Source of the DNA: Comamonas endophytica
Lineage (GTDB): Bacteria; Pseudomonadota; Gammaproteobacteria; Burkholderiales; Burkholderiaceae_C
NCBI RefSeq assembly: GCF_023634805.2
Contig: NZ_CP106881.1
Location: 62,001-126,000 of the forward strand
Length of the DNA stretch: 64,000 bases
Reading direction: 5' to 3'
Under the pieces are notes generated by a model. The model had not been told where the DNA came from. It searched no databases and saw only the letters and a program-made list of their open reading frames with translations. Position numbers and translations under genes: made by a program. The stretch's first letter is position 1; each line of letters begins with the position of its first letter. Of the stretch, positions 1-11,487 are shown piece by piece.

Positions 1-791
1 TTGAGCAGGTCCAGCCCGCCCGCGCGCATGCGCTTGACCAGCTCGATGGACTCGGCCAGCGTTTCCTCGTCCTTGCCGTCATACTCGATCACGCCAAAGC
101 GCGCCGTCAGCGGCAGGTTCTCGGGCCAGACCTCGCGCACCGCGGCCAGCGTTTCCAGAAGGAAGCGCGCGCGGTTGTCGAAGCTGCCGCCATAGGCATC
201 GGTGCGCTGGTTGGAATGCGCCGAGAAGAAACTCTGGGCGAGGTATCCGTGCGCGAAATGCAGCTCCAGCCATTCGAAGCCCGCATCGCGCGCGCGGCGT
301 GCGGCAGCGACGAAATCGGCCTTGACGCGCGTGATGTCCACCAGGGTCATCTCGCTGGGCACGCGCGGCAGGCCGCCACCGAAGGCAATGGCCGAAGGAG
401 CGATCGGCTGCCAGCCGCGCGGATCGCCCTCGGCGATGTGCTCGTCGCCCTCCCACGGATTGTTGGCGCTGGCCTTGCGGCCGGCGTGGCCGATCTGGAT
501 GCCGGGCACGGCGCCGCCGGCCTTGATCGCGGCCGCGATACGCGCCAGGCCCTCGGCCTGAGCATCGTTCCACAGGCCCAGGCAGTCGGGCGTGATGCGG
601 CCTTCGGGCGATACGCCCGTGGCCTCCACGATCACCAGCCCGGCGCCGCCGCGCGCGATGGAGGGATAGTGGACCTGGTGCCATTCGTTGGTGAAGCCGT
701 CCTTGGCGCTGTACTGGCACATGGGCGGCACCGCGATGCGGTTGCGCAGGGTGACATCCTTGAGGGTGAATGGGGAAAACAATGCGGACAT
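1..791 (-). CDS. NADH:flavin oxidoreductase, old yellow enzyme family (3' end off window)
   Basis: FMN-dependent ene-reductase of the YqjM/XenA branch of the old yellow enzyme family, which reduces activated C=C bonds or xenobiotics with NAD(P)H. The start at 791 gives MSALFSPFTLKDVTLRNRI, the normal TIM-barrel opening, followed by PPMCQYSA and GGAGLVIVEATGVSPEGRI. The active-site His pair is seen in ELHFAHGYLAQSFFS, followed by the family sequence RTDAYGGSFDNRARF. About 263 residues are visible of a usual 350-370; the C-terminus lies left of the window. The gene lies downstream of a LysR regulator on the same strand, which may control it. A terminator-like hairpin sits in the gap before it. 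The family is certain, the substrate is not. Confidence 0.9.
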   Translation of the reverse strand, partial: MSALFSPFTLKDVTLRNRIAVPPMCQYSAKDGFTNEWHQVHYPSIARGGAGLVIVEATGVSPEGRITPDCLGLWNDAQAEGLARIAAAIKAGGAVPGIQIGHAGRKASANNPWEGDEHIAEGDPRGWQPIAPSAIAFGGGLPRVPSEMTLVDITRVKADFVAAARRARDAGFEWLELHFAHGYLAQSFFSAHSNQRTDAYGGSFDNRARFLLETLAAVREVWPENLPLTARFGVIEYDGKDEETLAESIELVKRMRAGGLDLL

Positions 792-811
792 GCTGATTTT
801 CTGAGAGGGCT

Positions 812-843
812 GGAAATAAAAAGAAACCGCAGAATTTCTGCGG
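812..843 (-). terminator. Hairpin with U-rich tail between LysR gene and OYE gene
   Basis: Read on the minus strand, a perfect 7-bp stem (CCGCAGA / TCTGCGG, 827-843) with a 3-nt loop is followed by a T-rich run (TTTCTTTTTATTTC). It has the form of an intrinsic terminator. It could end the LysR transcript. Because it leaves only about 20-35 bp before the OYE start codon, it could instead act as an attenuator in the OYE leader. Confidence 0.55.
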
Positions 844-937
844 CAGTTCCCCAGATGACGGCGCCGCTGAAATAAATCAAATGCTATAAATTTATGATCC
901 TCATCTCGCAGCGCGATATCACGCTGCGTGCCGGCCG

Positions 938-1840
938 CTAGTGCCGCTCGGCGCAGATGCGGAACAGCAGCTCGCGCAGCCAGCGGTGCGCGGGATCATG
1001 GTGCGTGCGCTCGTGCCAGACGGCGCACTTGGTGAAACCCGGCACCTCCAGGGGCGGCTCGCAGATGGCGAGTCCGTCCTGTCCGGCCACCAGCCGCTCG
1101 GGCAGGATCGCCACCATGTCGCTCGCGCGCAGCAGCTCGGGCAGGATCAAAAAGGATTTGGCCGACAGCGTCACGCTGCGCCGCTGACCCAGCTTGAGCA
1201 GCGCGTCGTCAGTGACGCCATGGAAGCCGCCGCCGTCATAGGAGCCCAGCGCATGGTCCAGCGCGCAGAACTGCTCGAGCGTGAGCCCGCGTCCGGTCGC
1301 CGCCGGGTGCCCCTCGCGCAGCACGCAGACATAGCGCTCGCGGTACAGGGTGCGTGCATGCATCTCGGGCGGAGTGTTCTCGGGCGACAGCAGCGCCAAG
1401 CCGATCTGGCCGCGCTCGAGCTGCGCCGCCACCTGGCCGTTCTCGACCGGCACGAGCGACACGCGGATCTGCGGCGCCAGCGGCTTGAGCGCGGCCACGA
1501 AGGGCACGGCAATCGCGCGCAGCGCATAGTCGGTCGAGGCAATGGTGAAAGTCAGCTGCGCGGTGGCCGGATCGAACAGCGGCGGCTGCAGCAAGGCGTC
1601 GATCTCGGCCAGCACCTGCTGCACCGGCTGGCGCAGGTCGAGCGCGCGCTGCGTGGGCACCATGCCGCGCTGGGCACGCACGAACAGCGGGTCGCCAAAG
1701 CTCTCGCGCAGCCGCGTCAGCATGCCGCTCATCGCCGGCTGGGTCAGGCCCAGGCGCGCCGCGGCGCGCGTCACGTTGCACTCCTGCAGCAAGGCGTCCA
1801 GCGCCTTGAGCAGGTTCAGGTCCAGGCTCTTGAGAGAAAT
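938..1840 (-). CDS. LysR-family transcriptional regulator
   Basis: The N-terminal winged HTH reads SLKSLDLNLLKALDALL then VTRAAARLGLTQPAMSGML, and is followed by a LysR substrate-binding domain up to residue 300. The length of about 300 aa is normal. The start is unusual. The only upstream ATG in frame (1900) adds 20 residues that read through the end of the permease gene out of frame and look nothing like a LysR N-terminus. An ATT at 1840, preceded at a suitable distance by GAGG, puts the start exactly where LysR proteins begin, so I use it. With that start it lies just after the permease stop (1848), on the same strand. Likely targets are the permease and/or the downstream ene-reductase; this is inference. 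Confidence 0.85.
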   Translation of the reverse strand: MSLKSLDLNLLKALDALLQECNVTRAAARLGLTQPAMSGMLTRLRESFGDPLFVRAQRGMVPTQRALDLRQPVQQVLAEIDALLQPPLFDPATAQLTFTIASTDYALRAIAVPFVAALKPLAPQIRVSLVPVENGQVAAQLERGQIGLALLSPENTPPEMHARTLYRERYVCVLREGHPAATGRGLTLEQFCALDHALGSYDGGGFHGVTDDALLKLGQRRSVTLSAKSFLILPELLRASDMVAILPERLVAGQDGLAICEPPLEVPGFTKCAVWHERTHHDPAHRWLRELLFRICAERH

Positions 1841-1847
1841 GGGCGCC

Positions 1848-3194
1848 TCAGCCGAAGATGCTGGCCAGCAGCACCAGCCCCAGCGACACCACCGCGGCAA
1901 TGGAGGTCACCATGGTCAGCGTCTTGAGCGCCCCCTTGGTCGACAGGCCCATCAGCCCCTTGAACATCCAGAAGAAATTGCTGTTGACCTGCACCGCGAA
2001 CAGCGCGCCCGAGGCGATGGCAAAGCCTATGATGATCGGCGAGACATCGATCTGCGCTGCCACCGGGCCGATGATGCTTGCCGCCGTCAGCGCGGCGACC
2101 GACACCGAGCCGATCGCCACATGCAGCACCGCGGCAATGAACCAGGCCAGCACGATGCTCAGCAGCACCGGGCCGCCGGCATCGTGGGAAAACAGCTTGC
2201 CCAGCTCCGCGCCCATGCCCGAAGCAGTGATGATCGCGCCCAGCGAACCGCCGACGCCGGTGATCAGCAGGATCTCGCCGCTGGTCTTGAAGCCGTCCGT
2301 CAGCGCCTCGGTGGTGCGCTCCTCGCCGATCCAGCGCCGCGCCAGCAGATAGGCGCCCAGCAGGCCGACGAACATCGCCAGGTTGGCATTGCCGATGAAG
2401 CTGATGAAATCATTGGAGACGCCGGCGAGCTTGGCAAATGCGCCAAAGGCGATCATCAGCAGCGGCACGATGATCGGCGCGGCCGACAGCAGCAGCCCCG
2501 GGCCCTGCGCCGCGGCGGGAGCCTGCGCCTCCTGGGCTTCGGTCTCGAGCATGGCCTCGCTGGCGTCCTCGTCGGTCTCGGGCTTCCAGTAGTTCGTGCG
2601 CAGCAGGAGGCTGAACAGGAAGGTGGTCAGCAGCGCCGTGGCCAGGCCGATCACCAGCCCGCCCACGAGCCAGGAGCCCAGGCTCACGTTCATCTGCCCG
2701 GCAATGAGAATGACAGCCAAGCCCGGCACCACGAACACATAGCCCGAGAAGATGCCCGTGCCGATGGCGCCCGCCAGCAGCGGCAGCCCGGTGCGCCCCA
2801 GCAGCGGCGCCGCCGAACGCGCCACCGGCGCGCCCAGCACCACCTGCACATCCACATAGATCGAGGGAAAGATCGTCGACATCGCGCCGGCCATGGCATA
2901 AGGCAGCCGGCCGGCGCCCACGGCCGAGACCAGCGCCTGCACCATGCGGCTGAACGCGCCCGTGGCATGCAGCAGCGAGCCGATCACCACGCCGAAGCCG
3001 ATCAGCAGGCCGACCTTGCCCATGATCTCGCCAAAGCCGCCGGTGATGGCGGTGAGCGTGTCGGTGAAACCCACGCCGCTGGCCAGCCCCAGATAGAGCG
3101 AGCCCAGCATCAGGGAGATGACCGGCTCCACGCGCAACCAGATGATCAGGCCAATGACCAGTGCGATGGCCAGCGTGGTGTGTAGTACGACCAT
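1848..3194 (-). CDS. GntP-family permease (gluconate/organic acid:H+ symporter)
   Basis: Inner-membrane carrier of 448 aa, the usual size for GntP proteins. It has many hydrophobic segments and the family stretches GFGEIMGKVGLLIGFGVVIG near the N-terminus, STIFPSIYVDVQVVLGAP, and AALTAASIIGPVAAQIDVSP near the C-terminus. The central loop (about residues 205-235) is rich in Glu, Ala and Gln and is probably cytoplasmic. A good ribosome site (AAGGAG) lies 6 nt before the ATG. It sits between alaS and the LysR gene on the same strand. Family members take gluconate, glycerate or related hydroxy acids; the substrate here is not determined. Confidence 0.88.
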   Translation of the reverse strand: MVVLHTTLAIALVIGLIIWLRVEPVISLMLGSLYLGLASGVGFTDTLTAITGGFGEIMGKVGLLIGFGVVIGSLLHATGAFSRMVQALVSAVGAGRLPYAMAGAMSTIFPSIYVDVQVVLGAPVARSAAPLLGRTGLPLLAGAIGTGIFSGYVFVVPGLAVILIAGQMNVSLGSWLVGGLVIGLATALLTTFLFSLLLRTNYWKPETDEDASEAMLETEAQEAQAPAAAQGPGLLLSAAPIIVPLLMIAFGAFAKLAGVSNDFISFIGNANLAMFVGLLGAYLLARRWIGEERTTEALTDGFKTSGEILLITGVGGSLGAIITASGMGAELGKLFSHDAGGPVLLSIVLAWFIAAVLHVAIGSVSVAALTAASIIGPVAAQIDVSPIIIGFAIASGALFAVQVNSNFFWMFKGLMGLSTKGALKTLTMVTSIAAVVSLGLVLLASIFG

Positions 3195-3287
3195 GTCGTC
3201 TCCTTTGCAATCCAGTTCTTCGGCTCAAGCTGCCGCGGCTGCCATCATGACGGCATCCGGCGGCAGCCCCTTGTCAGTCTGGATGCC

Positions 3288-5912
<2,625 letters not shown>

Positions 5913-5991
5913 GGCGTATGGTTAGGAAGTGCGCAGCGCCTGCACGCTCGCATGAAAAGGCGCGCCGCCTGGGCAAGCGGGTCAATCTTCC

Positions 5992-5997
5992 ATTATA
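5992..5997 (-). promoter_or_regulatory. Candidate -10 box for alaS
   Basis: On the minus strand the sequence reads CAAATCTATAATGG, a perfect TATAAT 80 nt before the alaS ATG. No good -35 hexamer is seen at 16-18 bp, so the call rests on the -10 box and its position. Confidence 0.4.
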
Positions 5998-6100
5998 GAT
6001 TTGTGCGAAGCGCCATGGCGCCAGACGGGCAGCCAAATGAAGACTGCCCCTGCCCGCGGTGCGGACAAGGGCAGCAAGCACCAGGCCAGCTGGGTGCGGA

Positions 6101-7435
6101 TCAGTCGCGCGCTTCGATGCGGCGGTTGATGGCCAGCGCCGCCAGCGTGCAGATGCCGCCCGAAAGCAGATAGATGCCCAGCCCGAACAGGCCGAAGCGT
6201 GCCGACACGGCCAGCGCCACCAGGGGAGCGAAGGCCGCGCCCACCAGCCAGGCCATGTCGGCCGACAGCGCCGCGCCGGTGTAGCGGTAGTGCGGCGTGA
6301 AGTTGGCCGTCACGGTGCCCGAAGACTGGCCGTAGGACAGGCCCAGCAGGATGAAGCCGATGATCAGGAAGGCGTTGTTGCCGGCCTGGCCGCTGCCCAG
6401 CAGGCCCGGGCCGACGAAGCTGAACACGCAGATCAGCGCCGCCATCGTGCCCAGGGTGTTGCGGCGCCCGAACCGGTCGGCAAGCCAGCCCGAGGCGACC
6501 ATCGCCGCGCAGGCAGCGGCGGCGCCCAGCATCTGCACGCGCAGCACGTCGCCCACCGGCTGGTCGGAGTACAGCTCGATGTACGACAGCGGGAAGATCG
6601 TCACCAGATGGAACAGCGCGAAGCTGGCCAGTGCCGCGAAGGCGCCGATGGCCACGTTGCGGCCTTCGCTGCGCATCACTTCGGAAGTCTTCACCGCCTC
6701 GAGCTCGTTTTCCATCAGCAGATGGGAGTACGTCTGGCCTACGACAATGCGAATGCGCGCAAACAGCGCCACCACGTTGATGGCAAAGGCCACGAAGAAA
6801 GGAAAGCGCCAGCCCCAGGCAATGAATTCTTCCGGGGTCGTCGCTTCATACACATAGGCAACCAGGCCCGCGGCCAGGAAGAAGCCCACCGGTGCGCCCA
6901 GCTGGCCCAGCATCGAGTACCAGCCGCGGCGGTTGCGCGGCGCGGAGATCGCCAGCAGCGACGGCAGGCCGTCCCAGGTGCCGCCCAGCGCCAGGCCCTG
7001 GCCGATGCGCAGCGCGGCGAACAGCACGATGGCCCACATGCCAAGGCGCTCGTAGCCCGGCAGGAAGGCCATGCCCACCGTGCAGCTGCCCAGCAGGAAC
7101 AGCGACAGCGTCAGCTTGGTGCCGCGGCCCCAGCGGCGCTGGATGGCCATGGAGATGGCGGTGCCGATCGGGCGGGCGATGAAGGCCAGCGCGAAGATCG
7201 CGAACGACGCCAGCGTGCCGTCGATGCGCGCCATATAGGGAAACAGCAGTGCCGGAAAGACCAGCACACAAGCGATGCCGAATACGAAAAAGTCGAAATA
7301 TTCCGCCGACCGTCCAATGACGACGCCCACCGCGATATCGCCAGGGCTGACCTCTTCGTGCGTATCTGCACGGGACAATGCCTGGGGGCTCTCGTAACCC
7401 CCTGTGGAAGGTGCTGTGTAACCGGTTGCGCTCAT
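6101..7435 (-). CDS. MFS transporter, metabolite:H+ symporter (MHS) type
   Basis: Twelve-helix inner-membrane carrier of 444 aa. The sequence GRSAEYFDFFVFGIACVL at the first helix, ARPIGTAISMAIQRRWG after helix 2-3, and LADRFGRRNTLG in the second half are typical of the MHS subfamily that moves dicarboxylates, shikimate, proline and similar solutes. I choose the ATG at 7435 over the ATG at 7450 because the upstream ATG lies inside the ribosome site (GGGAGGT, ending 5 nt before the second ATG). It is divergent from the cyo operon across a 319-bp region. The substrate cannot be named. Confidence 0.88.
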   Translation of the reverse strand: MSATGYTAPSTGGYESPQALSRADTHEEVSPGDIAVGVVIGRSAEYFDFFVFGIACVLVFPALLFPYMARIDGTLASFAIFALAFIARPIGTAISMAIQRRWGRGTKLTLSLFLLGSCTVGMAFLPGYERLGMWAIVLFAALRIGQGLALGGTWDGLPSLLAISAPRNRRGWYSMLGQLGAPVGFFLAAGLVAYVYEATTPEEFIAWGWRFPFFVAFAINVVALFARIRIVVGQTYSHLLMENELEAVKTSEVMRSEGRNVAIGAFAALASFALFHLVTIFPLSYIELYSDQPVGDVLRVQMLGAAAACAAMVASGWLADRFGRRNTLGTMAALICVFSFVGPGLLGSGQAGNNAFLIIGFILLGLSYGQSSGTVTANFTPHYRYTGAALSADMAWLVGAAFAPLVALAVSARFGLFGLGIYLLSGGICTLAALAINRRIEARD

Positions 7436-7644
7436 GAAGATACCTCCCATTCAGTTGACTAGCCGTTTCTACGCCCGTCTACCGCCGAGCCCAGTACGTC
7501 TTTGACGCCTGCACATGTCAGCCAACAACTACAGCCCGACGGCTGCCTGCATCCACCCGACCACTCCCACCGGGCCGACGCCCCGACGGCTCTCCCGCCT
7601 ACATGAAAATTCGCTGCGCTACCCAGAATGTCGGCATGCGCCCC

Positions 7645-7681
7645 CGTGCGCACGTAGGACAAAATGTCCAATCGACATTTT
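7645..7681. promoter_or_regulatory. Inverted repeats upstream of cyoA (candidate operator)
   Basis: The 319-bp region 7436-7754 separates the divergent MFS and cyoA genes and holds no gene. Within it are CGTGCGCACG (7645-7654, perfect palindrome), GGACA-AAA-TGTCC (7657-7669), and an overlapping perfect 8-bp inverted repeat AAAATGTC-N5-GACATTTT (7661-7681). The last lies about 75 bp before the cyoA ATG, where a regulator would overlap the promoter. I do not recognise it as an FNR/ANR box. RegA, encoded downstream, is a possible but unproven partner. Confidence 0.4.
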
Positions 7682-7754
7682 TCGCCGTTTTATTACATTT
7701 ACGCTGTTTCCCAACTCACGTTTACACCTAAGCGCGCTCGGGCGCGCCCATGAC

Positions 7755-8801
7755 ATGCTTCAATCCAAGGAAATCCGTGGGCCTGCGTGGCTCACAGCTA
7801 CCGCGCTGCTTGCCGCCCTCGGCGGCTGCAGCAAAGCCGTAGTTCTCAACCCCGCAGGCGATGTCGCCGCACAGCAAGGCGATCTGGTCATGGTGGCCAC
7901 CTACCTGATGCTGCTGATCATCGTCCCCGTGATCCTGGCGACCTTCTTCTTCGCCTGGAAGTACCGGCAGTCGAACACCGAGGCCGAATACGACCCCGAG
8001 TTCCACCATTCGACCAAGCTGGAACTGCTGATCTGGACCGCGCCGCTGGCCATCGTGATCGTGCTCGGCGCGATCACCTGGATCAGCACCCACAAGCTCG
8101 ACCCCTATCGTCCGCTCGACCGCATCGACCACCAGACGCCGCTGGCGGAAAACGTCACGCCGCTGACGGTGGAAGTCGTGGCCATGGACTGGAAATGGCT
8201 GTTCTTCTATCCCGAGCAGGGCATCGCCACGGTGAACGAACTGGCTGCGCCGGTCAACCGCCCGATCCACTTCAAGATCACCTCCACGACCACGATGAAC
8301 GCGTTCTACGTGCCCGACCTGGCCGGCATGATCTATGCCATGCCCGGCATGCAGACCGAGCTCAATGCCGTCATCAACAAGGAAGGCGTCTACAAGGGCC
8401 TGTCCACGCACTACAGCGGCCCCGGCTTCTCGCACATGAACTTCAAGTTCCATGGCTTGACCGAAGCCGGCTTCAACGACTGGATCGCCAAGGCCAAGTC
8501 CGAAGGTGGCACGCTGGACCGCACGACCTACCTCGAGCTGGTCAAGCCCACCGAGCGCCATCCGGTCCAGCGCTTCGGCAATGTCGATCCCAAGCTCTAC
8601 CACACGGTGCTCAACCGCTGCGTGGAAGAAGGCCAGATGTGCATGCACACCATGATGGCCATCGACAAGGCCGGCGGCCAGTCCTACATGCGCGCCAAGG
8701 GCCTGAACCTGTCGGGCGACATCTGCACGACCGAAGACGCCGCGAAGATCACGGCCGCTTTGGAGCCTGGCGTCGCTTCCGAAGCCGTCATCCAGCAATA
8801 A
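7755..8801 (+). CDS. cyoA: Cytochrome bo3 ubiquinol oxidase subunit II
   Basis: Lipoprotein subunit of the quinol oxidase, 348 aa. The start at 7755 gives a lipoprotein signal ending in the lipobox LGGC (Cys25), two transmembrane helices (LMLLIIVPVILATFFFAW and LLIWTAPLAIVIVLGAITW) and a periplasmic cupredoxin domain with VEVVAMDWKWLFFYPEQGIA. The CuA-binding cysteines of cytochrome c oxidases are missing at the PGFSHMNFKFHG site, which marks a quinol rather than a cytochrome c oxidase. The reading frame is open further upstream (to 7515), but that part is not CyoA-like. First gene of cyoABCD; followed by an intercistronic hairpin. Confidence 0.95.
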   Translation: MLQSKEIRGPAWLTATALLAALGGCSKAVVLNPAGDVAAQQGDLVMVATYLMLLIIVPVILATFFFAWKYRQSNTEAEYDPEFHHSTKLELLIWTAPLAIVIVLGAITWISTHKLDPYRPLDRIDHQTPLAENVTPLTVEVVAMDWKWLFFYPEQGIATVNELAAPVNRPIHFKITSTTTMNAFYVPDLAGMIYAMPGMQTELNAVINKEGVYKGLSTHYSGPGFSHMNFKFHGLTEAGFNDWIAKAKSEGGTLDRTTYLELVKPTERHPVQRFGNVDPKLYHTVLNRCVEEGQMCMHTMMAIDKAGGQSYMRAKGLNLSGDICTTEDAAKITAALEPGVASEAVIQQ

Positions 8802-8808
8802 GCAATTC

Positions 8809-8848
8809 GGTGGTCGGCACGCCAGGCAAGCCTGCCCTGCCGACCACC
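8809..8848 (+). promoter_or_regulatory. Intercistronic hairpin between cyoA and cyoB
   Basis: The 63-bp gap contains a perfect 10-bp outer stem (GGTGGTCGGC 8809-8818 with GCCGACCACC 8839-8848) and a nested stem CAGG-CAAG-CCTG inside it. No U-run follows, so it is not a standard intrinsic terminator. It is more likely an mRNA stability or processing element that could set the subunit ratio. Confidence 0.5.
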
Positions 8849-8864
8849 TCACAAGAGACCCTTT

Positions 8865-10862
8865 ATGTCTGATCAATTTGATACGGCCCAACTGATCTTC
8901 GGACGGTTGAGCTGGCAATCGATACCGCTGCACGACCCGATCCTTCTGGCGACCTTTGCCGGCGTGGTTCTGGGCGGCCTGGCGATCCTCACCCTGCTGA
9001 CCCGCTTCAAGCTCTGGGGCACCCTCTGGCGCGACTGGATCTGCAGCATCGACCACAAGAAGATCGGGATCATGTACATGATCCTGGGTATCGTCATGCT
9101 GCTGCGCGGCTTTGCCGACGCGCTGATGATGCGCATGCAGCAGGCCGTGGCCACCGTGGACGGCGTGGGCTTCCTGCCGCCGCACCACTACGACCAGATC
9201 TTCACGGCGCACGGCACCATCATGATCTTCTTCGTGGCCATGGCTTTGGTCACGGGCCTGATGAACTACATCATTCCGCTGCAGATCGGCGCGCGCGATG
9301 TGGCCTTCCCGTTCCTGAACAACTTCAGCTTCTGGATGACCACCGCCGGCGCGATCCTGGTGATGGTGTCGCTGTTCGTCGGCGAGTTCTCGACCTCGGG
9401 CTGGCTGGCGCTTTCCAACCTCGGCCACAACCCCGAGGGTGTCGGACTCGACTACTACATCTGGGCCCTGCAGATCGCCGGGGTCGGCACGACGCTGTCC
9501 GGGATCAACCTGCTGGTGACCATCATCAAGATGCGCGCCCCCGGCATGACGCTGATGAAGATGCCGATCTTCGTCTGGACCTCGCTGTGCACCAACGCGC
9601 TGATCGTCGCCTCCTTCCCGGTGCTGACGGCCACGCTGCTGCTGCTGTCGCTCGACCGCTACCTGGGCACGCACTTCTTCACCAACGACATGGGCGGCAA
9701 CGCCATGCTGTACGTGAACCTGATCTGGATCTGGGGCCACCCAGAGGTGTACATCCTGATCCTGCCGGCCTTCGGCGTGTTCTCGGAAATCACCGCCACG
9801 TTCAGCCGCAAGCGCCTGTTCGGCTACACCTCGATGGTGTATGCGACGGTGGCCATCACCATCCTGTCCTACCTGGTCTGGCTGCACCACTTCTTCACGA
9901 TGGGCTCGGGCGCGAGCGTGAACTCGTTCTTCGGCATCACCACGATGATCATCTCCATCCCGACCGGGGCGAAGATCTTCAACTGGCTGTTCACGATGTA
10001 CAAGGGCCGCATCCGCTTCACCGTGCCGATGATGTGGACCGTGGGCTTCATGGCCACCTTCGCCATCGGCGGCATGACCGGCGTGCTGCTGGCCGTTCCC
10101 CCGGCCGACTTCGTGCTGCACAACAGCCTGTTCCTGATCGCCCACTTCCACAACGTGATCATCGGCGGCGTGGTGTTCGGCCTGTTCGCGGCCATCAACT
10201 ACTGGTTCCCCAAGGCCTTCGGCTTCATGCTCGACGAGTTCTGGGGCAAGGTGTCGTTCTGGTGCTGGCTGGTGGGCTTCTGGGTCACCTTCACGCCGCT
10301 GTACATCCTGGGCCTGATGGGCGCGACGCGCCGCGTCAACGTGTTCGAAGACGACGCCTACAACATCTGGCTGTACATCTCCACGGTCGGCGTGGTGATC
10401 GTTGCCGCCGGCATCGGCGCCTTCCTGGTGCAGCTGTGGGTTAGCTTCCGCAACCGCGCGGCGCTGCGCGACGTGACCGGCGACCCATGGGACGGCCGCA
10501 CGCTGGAATGGTCCACGGCTTCGCCCACGCCCGACTACAACTTCGCCATGACGCCCAAGGTCTACGAGATCGATGCGTGGTGGGACATGAAGAAGCACGG
10601 CTACAAGCGCCCCCTCACGGGCTTCAAGGCCCTGCACATGCCCAAGAACACCGCGGCCGGTTTCGTGATCGCCATGGTGGCGACCGTGTTCGGCTTCGCG
10701 ATGATCTGGCACATGTGGCTGCTCGCCGGCCTGACGTTTGCCGCCATCGTGCTGATCTCGATCGTCCATACCTTCAACTACAAGCGCGATTTCTACATCC
10801 CAGCATCGGAAGTTGCTGCGACTGAAGATGCCCGCACCGAACTGCTTGCACGCAATGTCTGA
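8865..10862 (+). CDS. cyoB: Cytochrome bo3 ubiquinol oxidase subunit I
   Basis: Catalytic heme-copper subunit, 665 aa (E. coli 663). It reduces O2 to water and pumps protons. The ubiquinone-site residues of E. coli CyoB are present: Arg81 and Asp85 in LLRGFADA, and His108 and Gln111 in HHYDQIF. Heme and CuB ligands are seen in [21 protein letters not shown] (with the proton-channel Glu), WLHHFFTMG and [10 protein letters not shown]. The K-channel Lys is in [10 protein letters not shown]. The strongly conserved quinone site supports a quinol oxidase. Whether the high-spin heme is O or A cannot be told from sequence. Its stop overlaps the cyoC start by 8 nt. Confidence 0.97.
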   Translation: MSDQFDTAQLIFGRLSWQSIPLHDPILLATFAGVVLGGLAILTLLTRFKLWGTLWRDWICSIDHKKIGIMYMILGIVMLLRGFADALMMRMQQAVATVDGVGFLPPHHYDQIFTAHGTIMIFFVAMALVTGLMNYIIPLQIGARDVAFPFLNNFSFWMTTAGAILVMVSLFVGEFSTSGWLALSNLGHNPEGVGLDYYIWALQIAGVGTTLSGINLLVTIIKMRAPGMTLMKMPIFVWTSLCTNALIVASFPVLTATLLLLSLDRYLGTHFFTNDMGGNAMLYVNLIWIWGHPEVYILILPAFGVFSEITATFSRKRLFGYTSMVYATVAITILSYLVWLHHFFTMGSGASVNSFFGITTMIISIPTGAKIFNWLFTMYKGRIRFTVPMMWTVGFMATFAIGGMTGVLLAVPPADFVLHNSLFLIAHFHNVIIGGVVFGLFAAINYWFPKAFGFMLDEFWGKVSFWCWLVGFWVTFTPLYILGLMGATRRVNVFEDDAYNIWLYISTVGVVIVAAGIGAFLVQLWVSFRNRAALRDVTGDPWDGRTLEWSTASPTPDYNFAMTPKVYEIDAWWDMKKHGYKRPLTGFKALHMPKNTAAGFVIAMVATVFGFAMIWHMWLLAGLTFAAIVLISIVHTFNYKRDFYIPASEVAATEDARTELLARNV

Positions 10863-11487
10863 ACTCCGCATGAACGCCGGCGCCGCGGGCGCCATTGAAC
10901 CCCGCGACTACCATCTGGCCGAGGAACCCCATACGGCCAATGGCACCGCGCTGGGCTTCTGGCTCTACCTGATGAGCGACTGCCTCATCTTCGCTGCCCT
11001 GTTCGCCACCTATGGCGTGCTGGGCCGCAGCTACGCCGCCGGCCCGACCGGCGCCGACCTGTTCGACCTGCCGCTGGTGGCGATGAACACGGCCTTCCTG
11101 CTGCTGTCGTCGATCACCTTCGGCTTCGCCATGCTCAAGAAGCAGCAGAACCAGGTCGGCGCCACGCTGGGCTGGCTGGCGGTCACCGGCGTCCTGGGCC
11201 TGTGCTTCCTGGGCCTGGAACTCTACGAGTTCTCGCACCTGCTGCACCAGGGTGCGGGCCCGGGCCGCAGCGCCTTCCTGTCGTCGTTCTTCACGCTGGT
11301 CGGCACCCACGGCCTGCACGTGACCTTCGGCCTGATCTGGCTCGTCGTGCTGATGCTGCAGATCAGCAAGCACGGCCTGACGCACGAGAACAACCGCCGC
11401 CTGATGTGCCTGTCGATGTTCTGGCACTTCCTGGACGTGGTCTGGATCGGCGTCTTCACCTTTGTCTACCTGATGGGAGTGCTGTAA
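10855..11487 (+). CDS. cyoC: Cytochrome bo3 ubiquinol oxidase subunit III
   Basis: Subunit III, 210 aa, with five hydrophobic helices. It has [20 protein letters not shown] early and the family pattern [18 protein letters not shown] and [20 protein letters not shown] at the end. I start it at the ATG at 10855 (MSELRMNAG), which overlaps the cyoB stop by 8 nt. Earlier in-frame starts lie deep in cyoB. The stop TAA overlaps the cyoD ATG by one base (TAATG), pointing to translational coupling. Confidence 0.95.
   Translation: MSELRMNAGAAGAIEPRDYHLAEEPHTANGTALGFWLYLMSDCLIFAALFATYGVLGRSYAAGPTGADLFDLPLVAMNTAFLLLSSITFGFAMLKKQQNQVGATLGWLAVTGVLGLCFLGLELYEFSHLLHQGAGPGRSAFLSSFFTLVGTHGLHVTFGLIWLVVLMLQISKHGLTHENNRRLMCLSMFWHFLDVVWIGVFTFVYLMGVL

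Noticed and set aside
7436..7450. ATG at 7450 as start of the MFS transporter
   Set aside because: This ATG is part of the ribosome site (GGGAGGT) for the ATG at 7435.
7728..10895. Minus-strand open frame of about 1050 codons opposite cyoA-cyoB
   Set aside because: Low-complexity His/Gln/Arg/Asp-rich reading with no motif; shadow of cyoAB, which are beyond doubt.
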